The position numbers were made by a program, and so were the translations under genes. 40,244 bases of DNA from Bacteroidota bacterium. Lineage in GTDB: Bacteria; Bacteroidota; Bacteroidia; Bacteroidales; Prolixibacteraceae. This document shows, one piece after another, positions 8,787-16,870 of this stretch. The notes under the pieces are model-generated. The model saw only the letters and a program-made list of their open reading frames with translations. It was not told where the DNA came from and did not search any database. Numbering within the stretch: the stretch's first letter is position 1; each line of letters opens with the position of its first letter. The DNA is taken from contig JAUXUF010000135.1 in the NCBI GenBank assembly GCA_030684645.1, positions 1-40,244 of the forward strand, in the 5' to 3' direction.

Positions 8787-9080
8787 TTACTTATTTAATA
8801 GAGCAATACATTTATCAATTTCCCGCACTAATTTTTGTATTCTGTTTTTTGCATCTTTATTTTCATCGTCTGATGCAACCAACATCTTAACTAATTTCAA
8901 ATTTTCATATTTCTGCTCCAGTGAACGATTCTCCTGACGAAGTTGATTAATGGTTCCTTCCAGGTCTCCAGTTTTTTCAAAAAGCTGTTGTTTTTCCTGT
9001 TTAAGCATCTCGTGTTTAGCGATAATCTGCTTAACCTTCATCTTTAAATCAACCAGTAAGTTTTTCTCCAGATCAGTCAT
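8787..9080 (-). CDS. Small coiled-coil protein upstream of zapA
   Basis: A 97-residue protein that is almost entirely helical, with heptad-like leucines from residue 5 to about 65 (for instance EKTGDLEGTINQLRQENRSL) and a short C-terminal helix (RIQKLVREIDKCIALL). There is no signal or membrane segment. It is the first gene of a two-gene unit with zapA, and size and shape recall the unrelated ZapB, which also works with ZapA. A division-ring role is inferred from this linkage only; no family is firmly recognised. Confidence 0.75.
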   Translation of the reverse strand: MTDLEKNLLVDLKMKVKQIIAKHEMLKQEKQQLFEKTGDLEGTINQLRQENRSLEQKYENLKLVKMLVASDDENKDAKNRIQKLVREIDKCIALLNK

Positions 9081-9241
9081 TTTGGTTCACTTTCACTCAA
9101 AAACAATTCTGTTTATGCATTGGATAAGAACACGTTCTAAATGAAAATTGCATATCGCATAATGGTCAGGCATAACTGAATTTTCAATCTTTTTAGTCAA
9201 ACTCAGTGAAAATCAACCCTGCAACATGTATGTTTCTTCGA

Positions 9242-9249
9242 CAAAATTA
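9242..9249 (-). promoter_or_regulatory. -7 element of the coiled-coil/zapA promoter
   Basis: The plus strand reads CAAAATTA, so the minus strand has TAATTTTG, a match to TAnnTTTG. It would give a leader of about 155 bases before the coiled-coil gene. The -33 element is weak. Confidence 0.4.
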
Positions 9250-9403
9250 ACATTTTTGACCAATAGAAGAAATCTGCCAACCTATTATTTCGATTTTATG
9301 CAAATTAAGTCCTGACCTTGCAAAATGCAGATTAAAAAAACGCTGATCTGCCGTTTGACTGCTAATTTCCTTTGTTGATTTCTTGTTGAAGCAAGCTTAT
9401 CTG

Positions 9404-9433
9404 TTTACGGCTCCAATAAGTTTTATATTTTTG
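9404..9433 (+). promoter_or_regulatory. Promoter of the M23 peptidase-anmK unit
   Basis: TTTA (9404-9407), 18 bases, then TATTTTTG (9426-9433) fit the Bacteroidota TTTG/TAnnTTTG pattern closely. The start codon follows 14 bases after the -7 element, leaving a very short leader. Confidence 0.55.
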
Positions 9434-9447
9434 CGTTCCAAATAATT

Positions 9448-11172
9448 ATGATGAAACATTTTCTGAATACCATATTCTTTCTGGTTCTTGTGCTTTCTGC
9501 CTGCTCTCAATCTCTGGATCCAATTGATCCGGATTACTACGCTGCACCCGTAAAAATCCCCATTTTTCTGGCTGGAAATTTTGCCGAATTGCGGCCCAAT
9601 CATTTTCACGCCGGAATTGATATCAAAACACAGGGGCGAACTGGTCTCCCGGTTTACGCTGCTGCCGATGGATTTATTTCCAGAATTGCCATTTCACCTT
9701 CAGGATACGGAAATGCCTTGTACATCGATCATCCGAATGGAACTACAACCGTTTACGGGCACCTCCTAAGCTACTCACCAAAAATCGCTGAATACATCCG
9801 GAAAATTCAATACGAAAAAGAACAGTTTGCAATCGATCAAATTGTTCCAATGAATTTATTTCCTGTTAAAAAAGGGGAGCAAATTGCAAAAAGTGGCAAC
9901 TCCGGAAGTTCAGGCGGGCCCCATGTCCATTTCGAAATCAGGCGAACGAAAGAAGAAATCATTCTAAATCCTTTGATGTTTAATATGCCGGTGAAAGATA
10001 AAATCAGGCCATCGATCCAAACGATCATGATTTACCCGGTTTCGAACGATGCCAGCGTAACCGGAAAACAAATGCCTCAAAAGTTCGATGTTGTTCAGGC
10101 TGGCATTGCTTACCAGTTGAAAATAAACCAAATCATCCCGGTTTATGGAAAAATCGGGTTTGGCTTACAAACTGTTGATATGTTGGACGGAAATCCCAAC
10201 AAATGCGGGATATACTCGCTGAAACTCTCTTTCGACAATCAACTGGTCTATTCGTTTACAATGGATAATTTTGTTCAAAGTGAGTCGAGATACGTTAATT
10301 CGCACATGGATTACGCGCTGGCTATACGGTCAGGTCAGCGGTTGTACCGCACCTGGCTAGAACCGGGCAATAAACTTAACATTTACGATACGGTTGAAAA
10401 AAGAGGCATTTTAAAAGTAACCGACGGGAAAATCCATCAGGTCAACTATGAAGTTTCTGATGTTTATGGCAACTCGACCAGTTTATCATTTAAGGTTCAA
10501 TCCAGGGAAATCAAGTTTGCTTCATCAGAACCTAAAGGCGAATTATTCAAATACAACAAAAAGAATAAAATCGAAAATGATGAACTTGAGTTTTCAATTC
10601 CTGAAGGGGCTTTGTACGATGATGTCGATTTTCAGTATTTAAAGAGATCGACTCTTCCCAAGTTTTATTCACCGGTTTATCAAATCCACAACTCGTTTGT
10701 TGCATTGCATTTTGCCTGTCCTTTGCGGATAAAAGCAACCAATTTGCCAATCCGGCTTCAGAATAAAGTCATGCTAGCCCAAGTCGATCCGACTTCAGGA
10801 AAAATATATTCGGCCACGGGGAAATATGCCGATGGCTGGGTTGAAGGAAACATCAGGGTACTAGGAAACTATGCTTTAGCCGTTGATACAATTGCCCCGA
10901 AAATTGTTCCGCTGATTTTTAATGAGAAAAAAATACTGAAAGATGCCAATGTACTTCGGTTCAAAATAACGGATAACCTTGCAGGAGTTGAAACTTTCAG
11001 GGGAACAATTGATGGAAAGTGGGTTTTATTTGAATACGATTTGAAGAACAATTTGATCAGTTATACGTTTGATAAAGAAAGGTTTCAGTTCAACAAGAAC
11101 CATTCACTGAAACTCGAAGTGACTGATTACAAAGACAACACAAGTTCTTACAAGGTAAACTTCTTCAAATGA
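9448..11172 (+). CDS. M23 family metallopeptidase, probable lipoprotein
   Basis: A 574-residue protein starting with a hydrophobic signal ending in the lipobox LSAC (C19), so it is probably lipid-anchored in the envelope. The LytM/M23 endopeptidase domain (about 45-175) has the zinc ligands of NHFHAGIDIK (H54, D58), the YGHL motif (H105) and GGPHVHFEIR (H159, H161), so the active site looks complete. This family cuts peptide bridges in peptidoglycan. The remaining 400 residues are beta-rich, with Ig-like character (VLRFKITDNLAGVETFRG), and may bind partners or the wall. Its stop overlaps the anmK start by four bases, linking wall cleavage with recovery of wall sugars. Confidence 0.88.
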   Translation: MMKHFLNTIFFLVLVLSACSQSLDPIDPDYYAAPVKIPIFLAGNFAELRPNHFHAGIDIKTQGRTGLPVYAAADGFISRIAISPSGYGNALYIDHPNGTTTVYGHLLSYSPKIAEYIRKIQYEKEQFAIDQIVPMNLFPVKKGEQIAKSGNSGSSGGPHVHFEIRRTKEEIILNPLMFNMPVKDKIRPSIQTIMIYPVSNDASVTGKQMPQKFDVVQAGIAYQLKINQIIPVYGKIGFGLQTVDMLDGNPNKCGIYSLKLSFDNQLVYSFTMDNFVQSESRYVNSHMDYALAIRSGQRLYRTWLEPGNKLNIYDTVEKRGILKVTDGKIHQVNYEVSDVYGNSTSLSFKVQSREIKFASSEPKGELFKYNKKNKIENDELEFSIPEGALYDDVDFQYLKRSTLPKFYSPVYQIHNSFVALHFACPLRIKATNLPIRLQNKVMLAQVDPTSGKIYSATGKYADGWVEGNIRVLGNYALAVDTIAPKIVPLIFNEKKILKDANVLRFKITDNLAGVETFRGTIDGKWVLFEYDLKNNLISYTFDKERFQFNKNHSLKLEVTDYKDNTSSYKVNFFK

Positions 11173-12227
11173 TGCAAAGTTATCTCAGCATAGGGGTTAT
11201 GTCCGGATCCTCACTGGACGGTCTTGATTTGGTAGCCTGCCGTTTTACCTTCGATTCTTCGTGGAGTTTTGAAATCCAGAAAGCTGTTACCATTCCTTAT
11301 TCTCACAAATGGATTCAAAAACTTTCGGCTGCAACCGAGCTGAATGCGCTCGATTTTGCCCTTTTAAACAACGAATATGGTAAATTTATCGGAAAACAGG
11401 TAGCCGATTTTTGTACCAGTCTTCCGGAAAAACCAGATTTGGTTTCGTCTCACGGACACACCATTTTTCATCAGCCTCAGAATAAATTGACGCTTCAGAT
11501 TGGTCATGGCGCTTCAGTTGCCGCCGCTTCAGGATTACAAACAGTCTGTGATTTCAGGACCTTGGACGTTGCTTTGAAAGGTCAGGGAGCTCCTTTGGTT
11601 CCGGTGGGTGACGAACTATTGTTTGGCGCTTATGCGTTTTGCCTGAACCTGGGTGGGATTGCCAATATTTCATTCCGAGAGGAGGACGAACGAAAGGCTT
11701 TTGATATTTGTCCGGCAAACATGGCCTTCAACTATTTTGTCAAAGATTTGGGATTTGAATACGATCTCGGCGGAAATTTGGGACGTACAGGTGAAGTTCA
11801 GGAAGAATTACTTGCACTCCTGAATGATCTTGAATATTACCGGCAAAAAGGGCCCAAATCGCTGGGCCGTGAATGGTTCGAAGAAGAATTTTTGCCACTG
11901 ATATCTTCTTTCCAATTAATGCCAGCCGACATTCTCCGGACACTTTACGAACATGTTTCAGATCAGCTTGCGCTGGCCATTGATGATTATCCGAAAGGAC
12001 AAATTCTCATAACCGGAGGAGGGGCCCACAATATTTTCCTGATTGAATTGTTCAGTGAGAAAACAAAACACAAAACCATTGTACCTTCCGCTCAAATCAT
12101 TGATTTTAAGGAAGCCGTCATCTTTGCGTTTCTGGGAATCCTCAGGCTTCGCAATGAGGTCAACTGCCTGAAATCAGTTACCGGGGCAAACCATGACCAT
12201 TCCGGAGGAATCATTTATCTACCCTGA
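11169..12227 (+). CDS. anmK: Anhydro-N-acetylmuramic acid kinase
   Basis: A 352-residue cytoplasmic kinase of normal family length. AnmK opens the 1,6-anhydro ring of anhydro-MurNAc and phosphorylates it to MurNAc-6-phosphate during peptidoglycan recycling. Motifs are the N-terminal phosphate loop GVMSGSSLDGLDL (about 9-21), the catalytic Asp in GQGAPLVPVGDELLF (D148), CLNLGGIANIS, and the C-terminal ATP site TGGGAHN with the end GANHDHSGGI. The start ATG overlaps the stop of the M23 gene (ATGA), which suggests translational coupling. Confidence 0.95.
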   Translation: MMQSYLSIGVMSGSSLDGLDLVACRFTFDSSWSFEIQKAVTIPYSHKWIQKLSAATELNALDFALLNNEYGKFIGKQVADFCTSLPEKPDLVSSHGHTIFHQPQNKLTLQIGHGASVAAASGLQTVCDFRTLDVALKGQGAPLVPVGDELLFGAYAFCLNLGGIANISFREEDERKAFDICPANMAFNYFVKDLGFEYDLGGNLGRTGEVQEELLALLNDLEYYRQKGPKSLGREWFEEEFLPLISSFQLMPADILRTLYEHVSDQLALAIDDYPKGQILITGGGAHNIFLIELFSEKTKHKTIVPSAQIIDFKEAVIFAFLGILRLRNEVNCLKSVTGANHDHSGGIIYLP

Positions 12228-12319
12228 TGATGTTAAAGAATTGCTGACACACTTGAAGAAAGTCATGTAAAACACGCTTTAGGAAGTTTAACTTTCCGGA
12301 GAAACTAAAACATGACATT

Positions 12320-13522
12320 ATGCAATATGATCCGGCCTCAAAAGTTCAGCATTTAAAACAATTTGGCGAATTTGGAGATGTAAATCCTTCGATAACCGAT
12401 TCGTCAACTTATACCTTTTTACATGCCGACGACATGGAAGAAACATTTCTTGGTCACACGGAAGGTTGCTTTCTATACTCCCGGCACTGGAATCCGACCA
12501 ACAAATACCTGGCTGATGCTTTGGCAGCCATGGAAGATACCGAGTCGGCCTGGATTACAGCTTCAGGAATGGCCGCCATTACCTGTGCCATACTACAGGT
12601 GTGCAGCGCTGGCGATCACATCGTTACTTCTGTGACAACCTATGGGGGAACTTATGCTTTTCTGAAAAACTATCTTCCGAAATTCAATATCGAAGTCAGT
12701 TTTGTTGATATTACACATCTGGAACAAGTTGAAGCAGCGATAAGACCAAATACCAAGGTCATTTATACTGAAAGTGTTACCAATCCTTTGTTACAGGTTT
12801 CTGATATTCCAAGTTTGGCTGGAATGGCCCGCCGGCACCAAACTCTGCTTATGGTTGACAATACTTTTACCCCAATGATCATGTCGCCGGCAAGAATGGG
12901 CGCCGACATTGTGGTTTATAGTATGACCAAGTTTATCAATGGCAAAAATGATTGCGTGGCTGGTGCAATCTGCGGAAGTAAACAATTTATCGATGACCTT
13001 TCGAATGTAAACAACGGAACAGCCATGTTGCTCGGCCCGGTTCTCGATCCGCTTCGTTCATCATCGATTCTAAAGAACCTCCACACCTTGCATCTGCGCC
13101 TCAAACAGCATAGTAAAAATGCGATGATTTTGGCTAAGGAATTATCAAATGCAGGTCTTAAACTTTCTTATCCGGGACTTGAGAACCACCCTCAGCATGA
13201 ACTTCACAAAAAACTAATGAACGAAGAGTATGGGTATGGAGGTTTGCTGGCCATCGATTTCGGAACAGTTGACAAAGCCAACCAGGTGATGCAAAAAATG
13301 CAGCAGGCCGATGTGGGTTATCTGGCAGTAAGTCTGGGTTATTTCAAAACCCTTTTCAGTTGCTCCGGAAAGAGTACTTCGTCTGAGATTCCGGATTCAG
13401 TACAGCATGAAATGGGTCTTTCTCAAGGACTGGTAAGGTTTTCGGTCGGGATTGACAACAACATTGAAGTCAGCCTGAAATTGATTCTGGATATTTGCCG
13501 GGAAGAAGGAGTGATCAAATAA
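12320..13522 (+). CDS. Cys/Met metabolism PLP-dependent enzyme (methionine gamma-lyase/cystathionine gamma-synthase superfamily)
   Basis: A 400-residue fold-type I PLP enzyme. Family features are YSRHWNPT (Y53, R55, phosphate-binding residues from the neighbouring subunit), TASGMAAI (about 80-87), the PLP-ring Asp in MVDNTFTP (D180), and the Schiff-base lysine in YSMTKFINGKND (K204). The usual family motif around this lysine is S(A/T)TKY.(G)GHSD; here it reads MTKFINGKND, and the usual HPASMTH near the C-terminus is replaced by the region around FKTLFSCSGKSTSSE. The sulfur substrate therefore cannot be named: gamma-lyase, beta-lyase or synthase activities are all possible. It stands alone, 92 bases after anmK. 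Confidence 0.82.
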   Translation: MQYDPASKVQHLKQFGEFGDVNPSITDSSTYTFLHADDMEETFLGHTEGCFLYSRHWNPTNKYLADALAAMEDTESAWITASGMAAITCAILQVCSAGDHIVTSVTTYGGTYAFLKNYLPKFNIEVSFVDITHLEQVEAAIRPNTKVIYTESVTNPLLQVSDIPSLAGMARRHQTLLMVDNTFTPMIMSPARMGADIVVYSMTKFINGKNDCVAGAICGSKQFIDDLSNVNNGTAMLLGPVLDPLRSSSILKNLHTLHLRLKQHSKNAMILAKELSNAGLKLSYPGLENHPQHELHKKLMNEEYGYGGLLAIDFGTVDKANQVMQKMQQADVGYLAVSLGYFKTLFSCSGKSTSSEIPDSVQHEMGLSQGLVRFSVGIDNNIEVSLKLILDICREEGVIK

Positions 13523-13530
13523 AATGCCCC

Positions 13531-13655
13531 GAACCTACGGTTCTCCAATTATGAACGTAGTGATCGATGTGGACGGACTAAAGTCCATCCTTACAACATG
13601 AATTGAGCCTACGGCTCTGTCCTTGTTGTTCCTCTTTAAAAAGTTCCGGAGGAAC
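13531..13655. repeat. Cluster of four mini-hairpins between the PLP enzyme gene and fabD
   Basis: Four short perfect hairpins are spaced by about 20-30 bases: GAACC-TAC-GGTTC (13531-13543), GGACT-AA-AGTCC (13575-13586), GAGCC-TAC-GGCTC (13605-13617) and GTTCC-GGA-GGAAC (13643-13655). Stem sequences differ but length and loop stay the same. No protein-coding character is visible in this 236-base gap. It matches the elements after nuoL, after pgpH and before prfC. Confidence 0.75.
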
Positions 13656-13724
13656 GGCACATTAAGTTTTAGAAAAGAACGCATTGTGATAAAATGCCCA
13701 AAGCATCAGCATGGTAAAAAATAT

Positions 13725-13732
13725 TATATTTG
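13725..13732 (+). promoter_or_regulatory. -7 element upstream of fabD
   Basis: TATATTTG is a full match to TAnnTTTG, 26 bases before the fabD start codon. No clear -33 element is present. Confidence 0.5.
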
Positions 13733-13758
13733 CCGCCTCTAAATCTAAAACAAAACCA

Positions 13759-14643
13759 ATGAAAGCATTCGTATTTCCAGGACAGGGCGCTCAATACCCG
13801 GGAATGGGCAAAGATTTGTATGAAAAATCGCCTTTGGCCAAAGAACTTTTCGAAAAAGCCAATGAAATTTTAGGTTTCCGGATTACAGATATCATGTTCG
13901 AAGGAACCGAGGAAGACCTTCGGCAAACTAATGTAACACAGCCTGCCATCTTTTTGCATTCTGTTTTATTGGCTAAAACACTGAATGATTTTCATCCTGA
14001 AATGGTTGCCGGGCACTCGTTGGGCGAATTTTCCGCCTTGGTTGCCAACGGTGCGCTAAGTTTTGAAGATGGGTTGCGGCTGGTTTCGAAACGTGCTCAG
14101 GCGATGCAAAAAGCCTGTGAAGCTGAACCCTCGACCATGGCTGCTATTGTTGGTTTGGAAGATGAAATTGTTGAAGAAGTTTGTGCTTCGATCGATGAGA
14201 TTGTGGTTCCAGCCAACTACAACTGTCCCGGACAACTGGTGATCTCGGGATCAATTACGGGTATCGACAAAGCCTGCGAAGCGTTAACTGCCCGTGGCGC
14301 CAAACGTGCCTTAAAACTGTTTGTTGGCGGCGCCTTTCACTCTCCGCTGATGGAACCCGCCCGTGAAGAACTGGCTGCCGCCATAGAAGCTACACCATTC
14401 TCAAGTCCTGTATGTCCAATTTACCAAAACGTGGATGCAGCGCCAACATCAGATCCTGATACCATCAAACAAAACCTGATTGCCCAATTGACAGCTCCGG
14501 TTCGTTGGACACAGACTGCCAAAAATATGATTGCCGACGGCGCTACCTTGTTCACCGAAATCGGTCCGGGAAAAGTACTTCAGGGGTTGATTAAAAAAGT
14601 GGATAAAACTGCGGAAGTAGCCGGTGTGAACAACTTCGAATAG
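13759..14643 (+). CDS. fabD: Malonyl-CoA:ACP transacylase
   Basis: A 294-residue enzyme of normal length that moves malonyl groups from CoA to acyl carrier protein for fatty acid synthesis. Motifs are FVFPGQGAQYPGMG (Q9 near the oxyanion hole), the nucleophile elbow GHSLGEF (S87), the conserved Arg in SKRAQAMQ (R112), and the catalytic His in GGAFHSPLM (H194). The ATG at 13759 gives the standard start MKAFVFPGQG; an in-frame ATG at 13711 lies upstream of the promoter element and was rejected. It is monocistronic here; other fab genes are not in the window. Confidence 0.95.
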   Translation: MKAFVFPGQGAQYPGMGKDLYEKSPLAKELFEKANEILGFRITDIMFEGTEEDLRQTNVTQPAIFLHSVLLAKTLNDFHPEMVAGHSLGEFSALVANGALSFEDGLRLVSKRAQAMQKACEAEPSTMAAIVGLEDEIVEEVCASIDEIVVPANYNCPGQLVISGSITGIDKACEALTARGAKRALKLFVGGAFHSPLMEPAREELAAAIEATPFSSPVCPIYQNVDAAPTSDPDTIKQNLIAQLTAPVRWTQTAKNMIADGATLFTEIGPGKVLQGLIKKVDKTAEVAGVNNFE

Positions 14644-14681
14644 ATCAATGTGACGGTTATATCATCTTTTTTTTCTTTAAA

Positions 14682-14713
14682 TTTGCTTAATATCAATTAT
14701 ATATGTATTTTTC
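14682..14713 (+). promoter_or_regulatory. Promoter of ATPase gene A
   Basis: TTTG (14682-14685), 20 bases, then TATTTTTC (14706-14713) fit the Bacteroidota promoter with one mismatch at the last base. The -7 element runs into the palindrome at 14712-14748. Confidence 0.55.
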
Positions 14714-14748
14714 GTGCAAATTGAAAATCACACTTTCAAAATGCACGA
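14712..14748. promoter_or_regulatory. 37-bp imperfect palindrome spanning the start of ATPase gene A
   Basis: The outer arms TCGTGCA (14712-14718) and TGCACGA (14742-14748) are perfect; after two mismatches an inner pair TTGAAA with TTTCAA continues the symmetry. It overlaps the end of the -7 element, the expected transcription start and the ATG at 14741. It may be an operator or an RNA hairpin that masks the start codon. Confidence 0.5.
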
Positions 14749-15910
14749 TTTAATCAAAAGAAATATTGAAGATTTTGTATTCCAGAATCTTAAGGTTTTC
14801 CCGGCAGTGGCATTGCTGGGACCACGACAATGCGGAAAGTCTACTCTGGCCAAAATGCTTTCTGATAGGCTTAATTCATTTCTGTATCTGGACTTACAAA
14901 ACCCAGCAGATTTAAACAAGCTATCTGATCCAAATCTTTTTTTTGAAGCTAATCAGGAAGCAACAATATGCTTTGATGAGATACAACTTATGCCGGAATT
15001 ATTTTCTGTTTTACGAAGTAATATAGACCAGAACAGGAGAAACGGGCGGTTTATACTTTTAGGGTCAGCTTCGCGTGATCTGATCAAACAGACTTCTGAG
15101 TCTTTGGCTGGAAGAATTGGGTTAATTGAATTATCACCCTTTTCGATTACCGAAATTAACCAGACTGATGATTTTCATATCCAAAAATTCTGGATGCGCG
15201 GAGGATACCCGGATAGTTATCTGAGCGAAAATGATGATGACAGCAAATTGTGGCGCGAAAATTTCATCCGCACCTACATGGAACGGGATATACCACAACT
15301 TGGGCTTCAAATTCCGGCCTTGCAATTGCGCCGAATGTTATCCATGTGTGCCCACAATCAGGCTCAGTTATTGAATTCATCCAAATTTGGGGAATCATTG
15401 GGATTAACTCACCCTACTATACGACGGTATATTGATCTTTTGGAACAAACGTTTATTTTACGAACCCTGCAACCCTTTGAGCCCAATATCAAAAAACGGT
15501 TGGTCAAATCGCCCAAAATTTATATCCGTGATTCAGGCATCCTACACCGGCTTTTGCAAATTGACAGCTTCAACGATTTAATGGGAAACCCCATATTTGG
15601 AGCCTCCTGGGAAGGTTTGGTTATTGAAAACATCCTCAGTAATTTACGTGATTGGAGTCCCTGTTTTTACCGCACGGCAACTGGTGATGAAATTGATCTG
15701 ATCCTGACAAAAGGAAATAAAATTCTGGCCGTAGAATGCAAAGCTTCGACAGCGCCACAACTTACCAAAGGTTTCTGGAAAGCTTTGGAAGATGTTCAGG
15801 CTGAGCAAGCTTTTGTGATAGCGCCTGTTCCAAATGCCTACCCGATCAAAGAAAATGTGACCGTTTGCGGGATTAATGATTTCCTGAAAATACTTCAAAA
15901 GAGCGAATAA
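14741..15910 (+). CDS. ATP-binding protein, AAA_14/DUF4143 family (copy A)
   Basis: A 389-residue protein of the AAA-type ATPase family with a C-terminal DUF4143 domain, widespread and multicopy in Bacteroidota, with no settled function. Walker A is GPRQCGKST (27-35) and Walker B is CFDEIQ (D79, E80). The LGSASRD segment is a sensor-like motif, and a winged-helix-like middle part (GESLGLTHPTIRRYIDLLEQ) precedes the C-terminal domain. That domain has a PD-(D/E)xK-like pattern, GDEIDLIL (D319) and AVECKAS (E332, K334), as in nucleases. The ATG at 14741 is chosen because the upstream GTG frame adds only leader sequence. A terminator follows. It heads the accessory patch up to 18558. Confidence 0.85.
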   Translation: MHDLIKRNIEDFVFQNLKVFPAVALLGPRQCGKSTLAKMLSDRLNSFLYLDLQNPADLNKLSDPNLFFEANQEATICFDEIQLMPELFSVLRSNIDQNRRNGRFILLGSASRDLIKQTSESLAGRIGLIELSPFSITEINQTDDFHIQKFWMRGGYPDSYLSENDDDSKLWRENFIRTYMERDIPQLGLQIPALQLRRMLSMCAHNQAQLLNSSKFGESLGLTHPTIRRYIDLLEQTFILRTLQPFEPNIKKRLVKSPKIYIRDSGILHRLLQIDSFNDLMGNPIFGASWEGLVIENILSNLRDWSPCFYRTATGDEIDLILTKGNKILAVECKASTAPQLTKGFWKALEDVQAEQAFVIAPVPNAYPIKENVTVCGINDFLKILQKSE

Positions 15911-15950
15911 GACATTGATTATTTCAAAACCAAAGACAACAGATATTAGA

Positions 15951-15976
15951 CTGCCGGTTAAATGCCGGCAGTTTTT
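15951..15976 (+). terminator. Terminator after ATPase gene A
   Basis: A perfect 7-bp stem CTGCCGG with CCGGCAG on a 7-base loop is followed by TTTTTG. It lies 40 bases after the stop of copy A. Confidence 0.8.
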
Positions 15977-16151
15977 GTAACTATAAATTATTAGCTTCAA
16001 GTTAAAATAAAAACCAAGGCCAACTGCTAATAAACTCACAGATAAGGCATACTGGTTTACCAATAAGTCTTTTCAACTAACAAAAAGGAATTAAAAGAAT
16101 CAGTAAAAAAATAGGAATTGAAATGAAGTAAAAATCTGAACAAAAACTGCC

Positions 16152-16275
16152 TTATACTTTTTTCCCCAACACCTCAATAAAATGCTGTTTGTAAGTATCA
16201 CCCAGCGGACAAGTTAGGTTGTCGGCCAATAGGCTTTCGCCGAGGTGGGTGTAACCTTTAATATGGATGGGCATA
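16152..16275 (-). pseudogene. Truncated LytTR DNA-binding domain tail (fragment 1)
   Basis: The minus strand encodes only the last 36 or so residues of a LytTR-type response regulator, KGYTHLGESLLADNLTCPLG then DTYKQHFIEVLGKKV and a stop. The start and most of the LytTR domain are missing. The same tail, about 85% identical in protein, recurs at 16655-16870. A stretch of 26 bases is identical between the two, but the rest has diverged, so the copies are not recent. The broken 5' side faces the promoter region of the ATPase fragment at 16360. Confidence 0.75.
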
Positions 16276-16309
16276 TATTTTACACTAAAATTAAATTTTA
16301 CGATTCTGA

Positions 16310-16348
16310 TTTGTCCAAATTAACTTTCAAATCGAAAATTTGTCCAAA
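16310..16348 (+). promoter_or_regulatory. Direct repeat coinciding with a promoter before the ATPase fragment
   Basis: TTTGTCCAAA occurs at 16310-16319 and again at 16339-16348, 29 bases apart. The first TTTG fits a -33 element, and AAAATTTG (16335-16342) across the second fits a weak -7, with a 21-base spacer. The arrangement resembles the promoter of ATPase copy B. Confidence 0.45.
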
Positions 16349-16359
16349 AACATATACTT

Positions 16360-16647
16360 ATGATCGAAAGTTTTATGAAAGAATCGCTTAACAAAGGCGA
16401 TGAACCTCAACTCACCTTTTGGCGCGACAAAACAGGAAATGAAGTTGATCTGTTGCGAACAATTGGCAGTAAGCAAAACGCATACGAAATTAAATCAGGA
16501 GAGACATTTTCGTTTGGACATTTCAAAGGAATATCCTACTGGTCAAAATTATCAGGAGCAACATCAGATAGCTGTTTTGCAATATATACAGGTAGTAAAC
16601 CGATAAAAACCTCCTATGGAGATGTAATTTCCTGGCTTGACTTTTAA
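16360..16647 (+). pseudogene. C-terminal remnant of a DUF4143-family ATPase
   Basis: An open frame of 95 residues matching only the C-terminal end of DUF4143 ATPases: FMKESLNKGDEPQLTFWRDK, then GNEVDLLR and AYEIKSGETFSFGHFKGI, with the final ISWLDF. The PD-(D/E)xK-like residues (Asp of EVDLL, EIK) are kept. Walker A, Walker B and the middle domain are absent. A promoter-like direct repeat sits directly upstream, so an internal deletion may have joined the gene's start to its end; alternatively a short protein could still be made. It lies between two LytTR tails. Confidence 0.75.
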
Positions 16648-16654
16648 CTCAGTT

Positions 16655-16870
16655 TCATGCTTTCTTCCCCAGTACATCTACAAAATGCTGTTTGTAAGTA
16701 TCACCCAAAGGACAGGTAAGATTGTCGGCAAGGAGGATTTCACCCAGGTGCGTATAGCCTTTTACCTGTGCCAGGTTAACCATGTATGAGCGGTGTACCC
16801 GGAGAATTTGCTGATGATCGAAAATTTCTTCGTAATGTTTTTTAATTATTTCACATATCGACCATTCCAA
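16655..16870 (-). pseudogene. Truncated LytTR response-regulator tail (fragment 2)
   Basis: Seventy-one residues of the C-terminal part of a LytTR DNA-binding domain, with the typical HQQILRVHRSYMVNLAQVKG core and the end YKQHFVDVLGKKA. The receiver domain and the first part of LytTR are missing, and no promoter or leader of its own is visible, so it is taken as a 5'-truncated pseudogene although its frame is open from an ATG. Its broken end abuts the promoter of ATPase copy B (16868-16923). Confidence 0.75.

Larger units (their letters stand above)
9081..9447. other. Divergent intergenic region between the zapA unit and the M23 peptidase gene
   Basis: This 367-base stretch has no gene. It holds promoters for both sides (9242-9249 minus, 9404-9433 plus). 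In the presumed leader of the coiled-coil/zapA transcript there are inverted repeats TGAAAATT (9142-9149) with AATTTTCA (9179-9186) and AGAAC-AC-GTTCT (9127-9138), which may be a leader structure or an operator. Confidence 0.5.

Noticed and set aside
12193-12270. Short frame MTIPEESFIYPDD..., 25 residues, overlapping the end of anmK
   Set aside because: Most of it lies within the anmK coding end in another frame, it lacks any initiation signal, and nothing else supports it.
13531-13655. CRISPR-like array, because of the regular spacing of short palindromes
   Set aside because: The palindromes differ in sequence, there is no constant repeat, spacers are of unequal size, and no cas gene is present.
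15644-16063. 139-codon minus-strand frame across the end of ATPase copy A
   Set aside because: It runs through the conserved DUF4143 region and through the terminator at 15951-15976.
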